NCBI GenBank assembly: GCA_964397015.1
Contig: CAYNHL010000002.1
Span: 21,305 to 85,304, forward strand
DNA from: MADRE2 sp964397015
GTDB taxonomy: Bacteria > Desulfobacterota > Desulfobacteria > Desulfobacterales > Desulfobacteraceae
DNA length: 64,000 nucleotides
Direction of reading: 5' to 3'
The translations under genes and the position numbers were made by a program. Shown here piece after piece: positions 25,769 to 34,292 of this stretch; position 1 is the first letter of the stretch, and every line of letters starts with the position of its first letter. The notes beneath the pieces were generated by a model. It had not been told where the DNA came from. It did not search any database and was given only the letters and a program-made list of their open reading frames with translations.

Positions 25769-28316
25769 CTGTTATCGTGCTGTTGTCCTGGAAATCTCCT
25801 TTTAAAATAGCCATGGAAAGGGGGTTTTCAAGCTCCTGCTGTATGACGCGTTTCAGGGGTCTGGCTCCGAATACCGGGTCATACCCCTTTTTAGCTACGT
25901 AATCCATGGCATCTTCATCCAGCTGGACCTGCATGCCGCGTGTTTTAAGCCTTGTATTCAGTTTGTCGACCTGGATCCGGGCAATATCCTTTATATCCTC
26001 TTGTGTCAGGGAATGGAACGAGATGATATCGTCCACCCTGTTCAGGAATTCAGGCCGGAATACCTCTTTCAATGCCTGGAAAATACCCTCCTGTATTTTC
26101 GGATCATCCAGATTGTCTGCCGTTCCAGCTTCCTGGAGAAAACGGGAACCGACATTGGATGTCATGATGATGATCGTGTTCCTGAAATCCACTGTCCTGC
26201 CGTGACCGTCTGTCATCCTTCCGTCGTCGAGCACCTGGAGCAGAATATTGAAGACATCGGGATGGGCTTTTTCGATTTCATCAAACAGGAGAACCGAATA
26301 GGGACGGCGGCGGACGGCTTCGGTCAGAAATCCTCCCTCGTCATACCCGACATAGCCGGGAGGAGCCCCGATCAGTCGTGCCACGGAATGTTTTTCCATG
26401 TATTCTGACATATCCATGCGGATCATGGCCTGGTCGCTGTCAAAGATAAATTCGGCAAGGGATTTGGCCAGTTCGGTTTTCCCCACCCCTGTAGGACCCA
26501 TGAAAATAAAAGTGCCAATAGGCCTGTCTTCAGGCTGCAAACCCGAACGGGCGCGCCGGACAGCATTGGAAACAGCGTCAATGGCTTTTTTCTGGCCTAT
26601 GACCCGTTTCTGGATGTAGGTCTCCATCTGGACTAGTTTTTCCTGTTCGCTTTTCAGCATACGAGCCACCGGAATACCGGTCCAGGAAGATACCACTTCC
26701 GCCACATCGGCTTCGTCCACATCTTCCTTGAGCATGCCACCGTTTTCCTGCAGTTTATCGAGTTCCTTCTTTTTATCAGTCAGTTTTTTCTGCAGTTCTT
26801 CAATGGTTCCGTACCTGATCTGTGCCACTTTTTCAAGATCTCCGGCCCTTTCGGCCATCTGGGCCTGTGTCTGGTATTTGTCAATGTCTTCTCGGATACC
26901 GGAAATTTCCTGGATCAATTTTTTCTCGCTGTCCCAGTGCAGTTTCATGGGGCCGATTTCATCTTTTAATTCCGCCAGTTCCTTTTCAAGTTTGTCCAGA
27001 CGGTCCCGGGAGGCCTTGTCTTTTTCCTTGAGCAGGGCCTGCCGTTCGATCTGGGCCTGTGTGATCCTGCGCTGGATTTCATCGATGACCCGTGGCATGG
27101 AGTCAATTTCAATACGCAGGCGGGAAGCACATTCATCAATCAGGTCCACGGCCTTGTCAGGCAGGAACCTGTCTGCAATGTACCGGTTGGACAGGGTGGC
27201 TGCGGCCACAATGGCCGAATCCTTGATCCTTATGCCGTGATGTACTTCATACTTTTCCTTGAGTCCCCGCAATATGGAAATAGTGTCTTCCACGGTGGGT
27301 TCCCTGGCCATGACCGGCTGGAAGCGACGTTCGAGTGCCGCATCTTTTTCAATGTATTTCCGGTACTCGTTCAGGGTGGTCGCTCCGACACATCGCAGCG
27401 TACCTCTTGCCAGCGCGGGTTTGAGCATGTTGGATGCATCCACCGATCCCTCGGCAGCCCCGGCTCCGACCACGGTATGGAGTTCATCTATAAACAGGAC
27501 AATTTCACCTTCGGCCGCTTCTATTTCCTTTAAAACCGCTTTGAGACGTTCTTCAAATTCGCCCCTGAACTTGGCCCCGGCCAGAAGTGCACCCATGTCC
27601 AGGGCGATGACACGCCGGTCAACAAGTGATTCAGACACATCGCCTTCGACAATGCGCTGTGCCAGGCCTTCGACAATGGCGGTTTTCCCGACACCGGGTT
27701 CCCCGATCAGGACCGGGTTGTTCTTCCGGCGCCGGGACAGGACCTGTACGATCCTGCGGATTTCCTCGTCCCTGCCGATAACCGGGTCCAGTTTCCCGGT
27801 ACGGGCCAGTTCTGTCAGGTCTCGGCCGTATTTTTCCAGAGCCTGGTATTTTTCTTCCGGGTTGGGGTCTGTAATGGTCTGGTTGCCGCGGATATCCTTC
27901 AATACCGTAAAGACCGTATCCCTCGTGATACCGTGCCGCTGCAGGATTTTCTGAGCGCTGGATGTCACCTGGGCCATTGCCAGCAGGATATGCTCTAAGC
28001 TGACATACTGGTCTTTCATTTTCCGGGCTTCTTCCAGTGCCTTGTCCAGGATTTTTTTGGCTGTCCCTGACAGGTATGTGTCGGCAGCACCGGAGACCTG
28101 TACCAGCTTCTCGAGTGCGGCGGTCGCATCCTGCTGCAGCTGGGAAACCGGAACGCCGAGTTTTTTGAAAATGGAAACACAGATGCCCTCGGAATCAGCC
28201 AGCATGGCCATGAGGAAATGCTCGGGCTCGATGTACTGGTGATTTTTTTTGCTGGCAATGTCATGGGCATTTTGAATCAATGCCTGTGATTTCATGGTAA
28301 ATTTATCAAAAGTCAT
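25704..28316 (-). CDS. clpB: ATP-dependent disaggregase ClpB
   Basis: Hsp100 chaperone that, with DnaK, threads proteins out of aggregates. It has 870 residues: Clp N-domain repeats (about 1-150), first AAA+ module with GEPGVGKT, coiled-coil middle domain (about 400-520), second AAA+ module with GPTGVGKTE, and the C-terminal small domain. No ClpP-binding loop is seen, as expected for ClpB. I used ATG 28316, with AAGGA upstream; a six-codon longer reading exists. Its 3' end overlaps the flavoprotein gene by 65 bases on the opposite strand. Confidence 0.95.
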   Translation of the reverse strand: MTFDKFTMKSQALIQNAHDIASKKNHQYIEPEHFLMAMLADSEGICVSIFKKLGVPVSQLQQDATAALEKLVQVSGAADTYLSGTAKKILDKALEEARKMKDQYVSLEHILLAMAQVTSSAQKILQRHGITRDTVFTVLKDIRGNQTITDPNPEEKYQALEKYGRDLTELARTGKLDPVIGRDEEIRRIVQVLSRRRKNNPVLIGEPGVGKTAIVEGLAQRIVEGDVSESLVDRRVIALDMGALLAGAKFRGEFEERLKAVLKEIEAAEGEIVLFIDELHTVVGAGAAEGSVDASNMLKPALARGTLRCVGATTLNEYRKYIEKDAALERRFQPVMAREPTVEDTISILRGLKEKYEVHHGIRIKDSAIVAAATLSNRYIADRFLPDKAVDLIDECASRLRIEIDSMPRVIDEIQRRITQAQIERQALLKEKDKASRDRLDKLEKELAELKDEIGPMKLHWDSEKKLIQEISGIREDIDKYQTQAQMAERAGDLEKVAQIRYGTIEELQKKLTDKKKELDKLQENGGMLKEDVDEADVAEVVSSWTGIPVARMLKSEQEKLVQMETYIQKRVIGQKKAIDAVSNAVRRARSGLQPEDRPIGTFIFMGPTGVGKTELAKSLAEFIFDSDQAMIRMDMSEYMEKHSVARLIGAPPGYVGYDEGGFLTEAVRRRPYSVLLFDEIEKAHPDVFNILLQVLDDGRMTDGHGRTVDFRNTIIIMTSNVGSRFLQEAGTADNLDDPKIQEGIFQALKEVFRPEFLNRVDDIISFHSLTQEDIKDIARIQVDKLNTRLKTRGMQVQLDEDAMDYVAKKGYDPVFGARPLKRVIQQELENPLSMAILKGDFQDNSTITVTLSSSGQSLELVYAGQDSRI

Positions 28317-28360
28317 TTTATTTAGTCCTTTCATTATTTTTCATTATTTAATACATAAAG

Positions 28361-28386
28361 TAATGCTGCCTCCTGTGACGTCAAGG
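28361..28386 (-). promoter_or_regulatory. Possible heat-shock promoter of clpB
   Basis: On the minus strand CCTTGA is followed after about 13 bases by GCAGCATTA, resembling the sigma-32 pattern CTTGA-N13-17-CCCCATTA, with mismatches in the -10 part. The position, about 45-70 bases before the clpB ATG, is sensible. The match is weak. Confidence 0.3.
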
Positions 28387-28488
28387 GGTTGTTCCTGTTT
28401 CTTTTTTCAGCACGAAACCAGAGCCGGGTCTATTGATCTTTGGAATGCCATTCTTGACAGCTCCCACCATGTGGTATATTTTACCAGG

Positions 28489-28878
28489 ATGGACAACACG
28501 CAATTCAAACAGATCCGGTCCCGTCTGAACCGGACCCAGAAGCAGATGGCACAGCTGCTCGGGGTTTCCATAAAGGCCGTGCACTCCTATGAACAGGGAT
28601 GGCGGAAAATACCCCATCATGTCGAAAGACAGCTGTTTTTTCTGCTGTACCGTTTCTTGAATCACCACCATAACGCCAGTGAAACAGCATGCTGGATAAT
28701 TCTGGACTGTCCCAAAAGCCGGCATGAAAACTGCCCCGCCTGGGAATTCAATACCGGTGATTTGTGCTGGTTCATAAACGGCACATGCTGCAACGGCCGG
28801 ATACACGATACCTGGGAGGAAAAAATGGAGGCGTGCAGAAAATGTCCTGTTTTTTTAACACAGATCAAGGAAACCTGA
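28489..28878 (+). CDS. Helix-turn-helix protein with two-CW type cysteine domain
   Basis: A 129-residue protein. The N-terminal half is an XRE-like helix-turn-helix (RLNRTQKQMAQLLGVSIKAV, then HSYEQGWRKIP). The C-terminal half has eight closely spaced cysteines in the two-CW pattern: ACWIILDCP, ENCPAWEF, LCWFINGTCC and ACRKCPVF, likely binding zinc or an iron-sulfur cluster. I chose ATG 28489. The ribosome site is weak, and an upstream GTG is possible. It sits 3 bases before cysE, so a thiol- or metal-responsive regulator of cysteine synthesis is a reasonable but unproven reading. Confidence 0.75.
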   Translation: MDNTQFKQIRSRLNRTQKQMAQLLGVSIKAVHSYEQGWRKIPHHVERQLFFLLYRFLNHHHNASETACWIILDCPKSRHENCPAWEFNTGDLCWFINGTCCNGRIHDTWEEKMEACRKCPVFLTQIKET

Positions 28879-28881
28879 CTT

Positions 28882-29859
28882 ATGAGCAACAGAAAAAAGG
28901 ATCATGCCGCCTGCCAGACCGAGTTGATGGATCAGCTGAATTACCGCCGCAAACTGCCTGATGTCATTGATCATGTTATAAGTTCAATTGATGATGACCG
29001 CTGCTTTGCCCATGTGGGAGACGATCCGCTGCATTTTTCGACATCTGTTACGGAAATGATCGATAAATTCAGGGAAATTCTTTTCCCGGGATATTTTTCA
29101 AGTGAAAAGGTGGATCATGCCAACCTGCGTTACCATATAGGCCAGGCCGTGTCCAGGCTGTATGATATACTGTCCCACCAGGTGATGCATGTGCTTCGGC
29201 ATGATTGTCTGAGATACGGCCAGGTCTGCACGGTCTGCGAGGAAAAAGGCAATTCAGTGGCAATGAAAGTGATCGAAGCCATCCCGTCCCTGCGCATCAT
29301 ACTTTCCAAGGATGTAAGGGCCGCTTATGCTGGAGATCCGGCAGCCAAAAGCTTTGACGAGATCATTTTTTCATATCCAGGGCTCTATGCCATCATGGTG
29401 TACCGTATTGCTCACCTGCTGTTTGAGAACGGCGTTCCCCAGCTGCCCCGGATTTTAACTGAACATGCCCATTCCGTGACCGGGATCGATATTCATCCGG
29501 GGGCCCGGATCGGTGAGAATTTCGTTATCGATCACGGGACCGGTATTGTAATAGGAGAAACCAGTGAAATCGGAAGCAATGTAAGGATCTACCAGAATGT
29601 CACTATCGGAGCGCTGTCCCTGCCGGCGGACGCCGGGGACAAACTGCGCTGGGCCAAGCGCCATCCTACGATCGAGGACGATGTCATCGTCTATTCAGGC
29701 GCGACCATTCTCGGTGGAGAGACCCGCATCGGCGCCCGTTGTGTCATTGGCGGCAATGTCTGGCTGACTGAATCGGTACCGCCGGATACCAAGGTTTTTA
29801 TCGAAACCCCCCGGCAGGTATTTAAAAACCATGATGCAGAAAAAGGCGGTGAAAAATGA
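28882..29859 (+). CDS. cysE: Serine O-acetyltransferase (long form)
   Basis: Makes O-acetylserine from serine and acetyl-CoA, the first step of cysteine synthesis. It has 325 residues, longer than E. coli CysE (273) because of an N-terminal helical part; it is of the EpsC/long SAT type. The left-handed beta-helix appears as hexapeptide repeats: DIHPGARIGENFVIDHGTGI, then VIGETSEIGSNVRIYQNVTI and later TILGGETRIGARCVIGGN. His and Asp of the active site lie in VIDHGTG. It overlaps cysK by 4 bases, so the two enzymes are coupled. Confidence 0.92.
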   Translation: MSNRKKDHAACQTELMDQLNYRRKLPDVIDHVISSIDDDRCFAHVGDDPLHFSTSVTEMIDKFREILFPGYFSSEKVDHANLRYHIGQAVSRLYDILSHQVMHVLRHDCLRYGQVCTVCEEKGNSVAMKVIEAIPSLRIILSKDVRAAYAGDPAAKSFDEIIFSYPGLYAIMVYRIAHLLFENGVPQLPRILTEHAHSVTGIDIHPGARIGENFVIDHGTGIVIGETSEIGSNVRIYQNVTIGALSLPADAGDKLRWAKRHPTIEDDVIVYSGATILGGETRIGARCVIGGNVWLTESVPPDTKVFIETPRQVFKNHDAEKGGEK

Positions 29860-30776
29860 TGATAAAACCTGATATGACCCACACCTGCTTCAATACCCCG
29901 CTGGTACGCCTGGAAAAGGCCAGCGCCGAGTCAGGAGCCATATTGCTGGCAAAGGTCGAATTTTTCAACCCCACCGGCAGTGTCAAGGACAGAATAGGGT
30001 ACGCCATGATCGAAGATGCCTGGGAAAAGGGTCTGATCAACCGGCAGTCGGTAATAGTGGAACCTACCAGCGGTAATACAGGTATAGCCCTGGCTTTTGT
30101 CGCCGGGATCAAGGAACTGACTTTGATATTGACCATGCCGGAATCGATGAGCATAGAGCGAAGAAAGCTGCTCAAACACCTGGGTGCCCGCCTGGTTCTC
30201 ACTCCCGGGGCCCAAGGAATGAAGGGTGCCATCAGTGAAGCCGTAAGAATTGTTGAAAACACTCCCGATGCCTATATGCCGGACCAGTTTTCCAATCCGT
30301 CCAACCCGAAGATCCATCGGGAAACAACGGCTGTCGAAATCTGGGAAGACACCGGCGGCCAGGTGGATATCTTTGTTGCAGGTGTAGGTACCGGCGGAAC
30401 AATTACCGGCGTGTCAGAGGTGTTGAAACAAAAGAAGCCCGCAATACGCTCCGTTGCCGTGGAACCGGCTGATTCTCCGGTGCTTTCCGGTGGGAAACCC
30501 GGTCCTCATTCAATCCAGGGAATTGGTGCCGGATTTGTGCCTGCCGTATTGAACCGGGATATCATTGACGATATTGTAACAATAACCACAGCCCAGGCAC
30601 TTTCCGGGGCAAGACAGCTGGCCCTGCAGGCCGGAATGCTCTGCGGCATCTCCTCCGGCGCCAATTATGCAGCCGCCCGGCAGGTGGCTTCAAGGCCGGA
30701 GAACCGGGGGAAAACCATCGTGTTCGTGGTCTGTGATACCGGAGAGAGGTATATCAGTACCGGCCTGTTCAGCTGA
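29856..30776 (+). CDS. cysK: Cysteine synthase A (O-acetylserine sulfhydrylase)
   Basis: PLP enzyme that makes cysteine from O-acetylserine and sulfide. It has 306 residues: Lys44 in FFNPTGSVKDRIG binds PLP, EPTSGNTGIALAF is the substrate loop, and VGTGGTITGVSEVLK binds the phosphate. The ATG overlaps the cysE stop as ATGA. Its 3' end faces nifS with 15 bases between. In a sulfide-rich cell this pathway is the direct route to cysteine, which the facing NifS can then use as a sulfur donor. Confidence 0.94.
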   Translation: MMIKPDMTHTCFNTPLVRLEKASAESGAILLAKVEFFNPTGSVKDRIGYAMIEDAWEKGLINRQSVIVEPTSGNTGIALAFVAGIKELTLILTMPESMSIERRKLLKHLGARLVLTPGAQGMKGAISEAVRIVENTPDAYMPDQFSNPSNPKIHRETTAVEIWEDTGGQVDIFVAGVGTGGTITGVSEVLKQKKPAIRSVAVEPADSPVLSGGKPGPHSIQGIGAGFVPAVLNRDIIDDIVTITTAQALSGARQLALQAGMLCGISSGANYAAARQVASRPENRGKTIVFVVCDTGERYISTGLFS

Positions 30777-30791
30777 AGCTCAAACTCAATC

Positions 30792-31961
30792 TTATACTGC
30801 AGCCCCGTCTTTCCAGAAAGGTGACATGTCCCTGAGTTTTTGAATGGCAGGCACCATGACATTGACAATGCGGTCCATTTCTTCCCTTGTATTGTCGCAT
30901 GAAAGGGAAAACCGTATGGAGCCGTGGGCGGACTTGAATGGTACCTTCATGGCCATGAGTACATGGGATGGTTCAAGGGACCCTGATGTACAGGCCGATC
31001 CCGAGGAGGCACAGATTCCCTCCCGGTCCAGCAGCAGCAGGATGGATTCCCCTTCAACAGCATCAAATCCTATGCTCAATGTATTGGGCAGCCGGTGCGT
31101 TATATCGCCGTTTACCGATGTGCCTGGTATTTTGGCCAGCAGCTGGGATTCAAGGTGATCCCTGAGTTCCCTGACATGGGTATCCATTTTGTCAATGTGT
31201 GCTCCTGCAAGCTCACAGGCCTTTCCTAAACCGATAATGGATGCCGTGTTTTCAGTTCCTCCCCGCCGGCCTTTTTCCTGGTGTCCGCCGATAAGGAAGG
31301 GCTTGAACTTGAGTCCCTTTCTGACATAAAGTGCAGCTACCCCTTTGGGGGCATGTATTTTATGGCCTGATAAAGACAGCATGTCCACACCGGCTTTGTT
31401 TACATCTATGGGGATTTTGCCTGCAGCCTGTACCGCGTCGGTGTGAAAGACAATGCCCTTTTCACGGGCCATGCCGGCAATTTCTTCAATGGGAAATATC
31501 ACCCCTGTTTCATTGTTGGCCCACATGATGGAAATGACTGCAGTATCGCCGGACATGCTGGTATAAAGGGTGTCCATATCCAGGTTCCCTTTTTTGTCAA
31601 CCGGTACAAAGGTGACCCGGTAGCCTTTTTTTTCAAGGGTTTTGAATAAGCTGTCAATGGCAGGATGTTCGACGCTGGAGGTGATGATATGCTTTTTTTC
31701 GGGTGCATTCAAAAGTGCGGCATTGACTGCGGCATTATCACTTTCAGTGCCGCAGCTGGTAAATATGATTTCCCCGGGATCGGCATTGATCAATCCGGCC
31801 ACCTGCTGCCTGGCAGCGGACAGTTCTCTTGCGACATTGCCGCCGAATGAATGCATGGACGACGGATTGCCGTAATAGCGGCCGAAAAAAGGCAGCATTT
31901 TTTCGATCACTTCGTCTGCCACCCGGGTGGTGGCATTGTTGTCTGTATATATGATATCCAT
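30792..31961 (-). CDS. nifS: Cysteine desulfurase (NifS type)
   Basis: PLP enzyme that removes sulfur from cysteine as a persulfide for Fe-S cluster assembly; related enzymes can also release selenium from selenocysteine. It has 389 residues with His100 (SSVEHPAI), PLP Lys201 (SLSGHKIHAPKG) and active Cys324 on the loop CASSGSACTSGSLEPSHVL, the NifS/IscS pattern. It lies 17 bases after the NifU-like gene. An insertion-free length and the short loop around Cys324 agree with NifS. Confidence 0.93.
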   Translation of the reverse strand: MDIIYTDNNATTRVADEVIEKMLPFFGRYYGNPSSMHSFGGNVARELSAARQQVAGLINADPGEIIFTSCGTESDNAAVNAALLNAPEKKHIITSSVEHPAIDSLFKTLEKKGYRVTFVPVDKKGNLDMDTLYTSMSGDTAVISIMWANNETGVIFPIEEIAGMAREKGIVFHTDAVQAAGKIPIDVNKAGVDMLSLSGHKIHAPKGVAALYVRKGLKFKPFLIGGHQEKGRRGGTENTASIIGLGKACELAGAHIDKMDTHVRELRDHLESQLLAKIPGTSVNGDITHRLPNTLSIGFDAVEGESILLLLDREGICASSGSACTSGSLEPSHVLMAMKVPFKSAHGSIRFSLSCDNTREEMDRIVNVMVPAIQKLRDMSPFWKDGAAV

Positions 31962-31978
31962 GTGAACAGTATCCTTGT

Positions 31979-32536
31979 CTAAGCTTTCACCGATTCAATA
32001 ATGTCTTCGATTTTTTCGATGCAATTTCCGCAACCGCCTCCGGCCTTGAGATAGTTGGTGACATCTTCCACTGAATCCAGTTTTCGGGTCTTAACGGCAT
32101 CGATGATTTCCAGGTCGGTGATGCCAAAACACTCGCAGACGATTTCACCCGGTTTGTCCAGTATCTGGACTCCACGGTAAGATGCAATGGCTTTTTTAAG
32201 AGCCTGTTGTCCCATGACGGAGCAGTGCATCTTTTCTTTGGGAAGTCCCCCTAAATAATCAGCAATGTCTTCATTGGTTATTTTTTCCGCATCCTCGACG
32301 GTCATGCCCTTTATTATTTCCGTAAGGGCTGAGGAAGAGGCTACTGCACTGGCACATCCAAAAGTCATGAAGCTTGCATCCATGATACGGCCATTCTTGT
32401 TGATTTTCAAAAACAGCCTGAGGGCATCCCCGCAGGAGAGTGATCCGGTTTCGCCAACAGCATTGGCATCCTTCATTTCACCCACATTCCTGGGGTTTAA
32501 AAAATGTTCCTTGACTTCATCTGTATATTCCCACAT
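31979..32536 (-). CDS. nifU: NifU-like scaffold (IscU domain plus BFD-type [2Fe-2S] domain)
   Basis: Scaffold on which NifS-derived sulfur and iron are built into clusters. It has 185 residues: an IscU-type N-terminal domain (about 1-125) with cysteines in SLSCGDALRLF, MTFGCASAVASSSALT and MHCSVMG, then a central BFD-like [2Fe-2S] domain (CECFGITDLEI, GGGCGNCIEKI). The C-terminal Nfu domain of full NifU is absent, a form common in anaerobes. First gene of nifU-nifS. The 240 bases upstream also hold the proC promoter. Confidence 0.92.
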   Translation of the reverse strand: MWEYTDEVKEHFLNPRNVGEMKDANAVGETGSLSCGDALRLFLKINKNGRIMDASFMTFGCASAVASSSALTEIIKGMTVEDAEKITNEDIADYLGGLPKEKMHCSVMGQQALKKAIASYRGVQILDKPGEIVCECFGITDLEIIDAVKTRKLDSVEDVTNYLKAGGGCGNCIEKIEDIIESVKA

Positions 32537-32689
32537 GGTGACTCCTTGTTCAAATACATGGTATTGTCTTTTACCGCCACCAATAAAATACGACTTTGTG
32601 GTAGAAAGTCAATGATAAAAAGATGGTTGTACCAGACTCAGTGGCGGCTGTCCGGCAAAAGTAATAGCAAAAAAGATACCATGAGGGTC

Positions 32690-32719
32690 TTGACTTTGGA
32701 ACTTTTGCGGTTCTAGTAT
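32690..32719 (+). promoter_or_regulatory. sigma-70-type promoter of proC
   Basis: TTGACT (32690-32695), 18-base spacer, TAGTAT (32714-32719). The start of transcription would be near 32727, about 50 bases before the proC ATG, which has AAGGAG upstream. Confidence 0.5.
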
Positions 32720-32778
32720 AAAAATTTCGTTCATGACTCAACTTACATAGATATTATTTATCAAGGAGATACAGTTTT

Positions 32779-33633
32779 ATGCTCAAGGAAAAAAAAATCG
32801 GGTTTATCGGTGGCGGAAATATGGCGGAAGCCCTTGTGAGCGGACTGGTCCAGTCCGGAGCGGCACAGCCCGATAATATTATATGTTCAGATATCTATGA
32901 TGATGTGCTGGCCGCTCTTGAAGAAAAATACAAGGTCCATACCACCAGAGATAACCGCGAGGTGGTATCGGAGTCCGACATTGTCATATTTGCTGTCAAA
33001 CCGCAGATCCTGGGGTCGGTGCTCAAGGAAACGGCCGATGGCCTGGACATGTCCAAACTGATCATTTCAATAGCTGCAGGTGTTCCCCTGGCCGCCATTG
33101 CTGCCGGCCTGAACAAAAAGCTGCGCCTGATCAGGGTCATGCCCAATATATGTGCATTTGTCAAGGAGAGTGCCACTGCCATAGCGGCCGGTGAATATGT
33201 CACTGACAAGGATGTCCCCTTTGCCAGGGCAATTTTTGATTCAGTGGGAAAAACGGTCTTTATACAGGAAAACGTCCTGATGGATGCTTTTACCGGTTTG
33301 AGCGGCAGCGGCCCTGCCTATATTTTCCTGATTATTGACGCCATGGCAGATGCCGGGGTTAAAATGGGACTGTCGCGGAAAGATTCCCGGTTATTGTCCA
33401 CCCAGACAGTACTTGGGGCGGCAAAGCTGCTGCTGGAAACAAACGAGCATCCAGGCCAGCTCAAGGACCGGGTGACATCACCGGGCGGCACCGCCATCGC
33501 AGGTATCCACACCCTCGAGGAAGGAGGGTTGCGGACCACGTTGATCAATGCGGTGGAGTCGGCCACCCGGCGCTCCAGGGAACTCGGGGAGATGATGGTA
33601 AAAGAGTTTACCAGGGCCAACGGTGAAAAATAA
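32779..33633 (+). CDS. proC: Pyrroline-5-carboxylate reductase
   Basis: Last step of proline synthesis, NAD(P)H-dependent reduction of pyrroline-5-carboxylate. It has 284 residues: N-terminal Rossmann fold IGFIGGGNMAEALVSGL, middle segment RVMPNICAFVKESATAI, and the C-terminal signature SPGGTAIAGIHTLEEGGLRT. Full length, with AAGGAG before the ATG. It is transcribed alone and converges on a small gene 22 bases downstream, with a hairpin at the junction. Confidence 0.94.
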   Translation: MLKEKKIGFIGGGNMAEALVSGLVQSGAAQPDNIICSDIYDDVLAALEEKYKVHTTRDNREVVSESDIVIFAVKPQILGSVLKETADGLDMSKLIISIAAGVPLAAIAAGLNKKLRLIRVMPNICAFVKESATAIAAGEYVTDKDVPFARAIFDSVGKTVFIQENVLMDAFTGLSGSGPAYIFLIIDAMADAGVKMGLSRKDSRLLSTQTVLGAAKLLLETNEHPGQLKDRVTSPGGTAIAGIHTLEEGGLRTTLINAVESATRRSRELGEMMVKEFTRANGEK

Positions 33634-33649
33634 CAGGTATTAAAAATCC

Positions 33650-33679
33650 AGCTGTTTACTGCACCTGCAGCTCTTTTTT
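33650..33679 (+). terminator. Possible proC terminator
   Basis: AGCTG (33650-33654) and CAGCT (33668-33672) can pair, followed by CTTTTTT. On the other strand the same stem is followed by GGATTTTT, so it may work both ways. It overlaps the last codons of the convergent small gene. The stem is short. Confidence 0.4.
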
Positions 33680-34012
33680 CAGCCAGTTTTTAATATTGCC
33701 TTCCACCGCATAAACACCCTTGTACTGGCCTATCCCGCTTAAAAATTCTTTTTCAAGCAGCTGCGGCAGTTCGAATTCGGCCAGCTCTTCAGAGTCGAAT
33801 CCTTTTCTGCGGATCAGGCGCACCACCGGTGATTTGGACCAGGTACTGATCACAAAATAGACGGTTTCATTGTCGTTGTCCCGTGAATTGTAATAGGCCT
33901 GTGACCGCAGCGGCCCCCATTCAAGATGGAGCGCAATGGCCTCTTCGGGGGTCATTTCCCAGTCCACGGAGTTTATCAGTTGTGTGTCGGTTTTTATATC
34001 TTCAAGTTTCAT
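33656..34012 (-). CDS. Small conserved protein (resembles DVU0772 family)
   Basis: A 118-residue soluble protein beginning MKLEDIKTDTQLINSVDWEM, rich in acidic residues with several Trp and Tyr. I associate it with a sulfate-reducer conserved family (DVU0772-like) from memory; no function is known to me. AGGAGGATACA before the ATG is a strong ribosome site. Two near-identical palindromes lie about 165-210 bases upstream. Confidence 0.7.
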   Translation of the reverse strand: MKLEDIKTDTQLINSVDWEMTPEEAIALHLEWGPLRSQAYYNSRDNDNETVYFVISTWSKSPVVRLIRRKGFDSEELAEFELPQLLEKEFLSGIGQYKGVYAVEGNIKNWLKKELQVQ

Positions 34013-34176
34013 TGTATCCTCCTGATTTCAAATGTTGCTGACACCTCTTGCTATAGTTGAGCTAATAAGAGGAGTAGCAAACATTGTGCCTGATGAAGCG
34101 GTCATTATCCAATATCCTGTAATTATATATAGAATTATAAAGTTGATCCAAAAATCGGGGATGTGAACAACAGCTG

Positions 34177-34222
34177 TCGATACAGTATTGTATTGATTGT
34201 GGTTGATACATTATTGTATCGA
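34177..34222. repeat. Two tandem 20-base palindromes
   Basis: TCGATACAGTATTGTATTGA (34177-34196) and TTGATACATTATTGTATCGA (34203-34222) are near copies, each with dyad symmetry around GATACA-N4-TGTATY. Their centres are 26 bases apart, about two and a half helix turns. They lie in the 280-base gap between the 3' end of the VTT/dehydrogenase fusion gene and the start of the small gene at 34012. The form is that of a double operator. Confidence 0.55.
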
Positions 34223-34292
34223 CTGAAAAACAGGGCTTTGCCTGGTTTTTCAAAAAGCAGTTATTAACCGGTTGAAAGGGCGCAGAAGAAAA

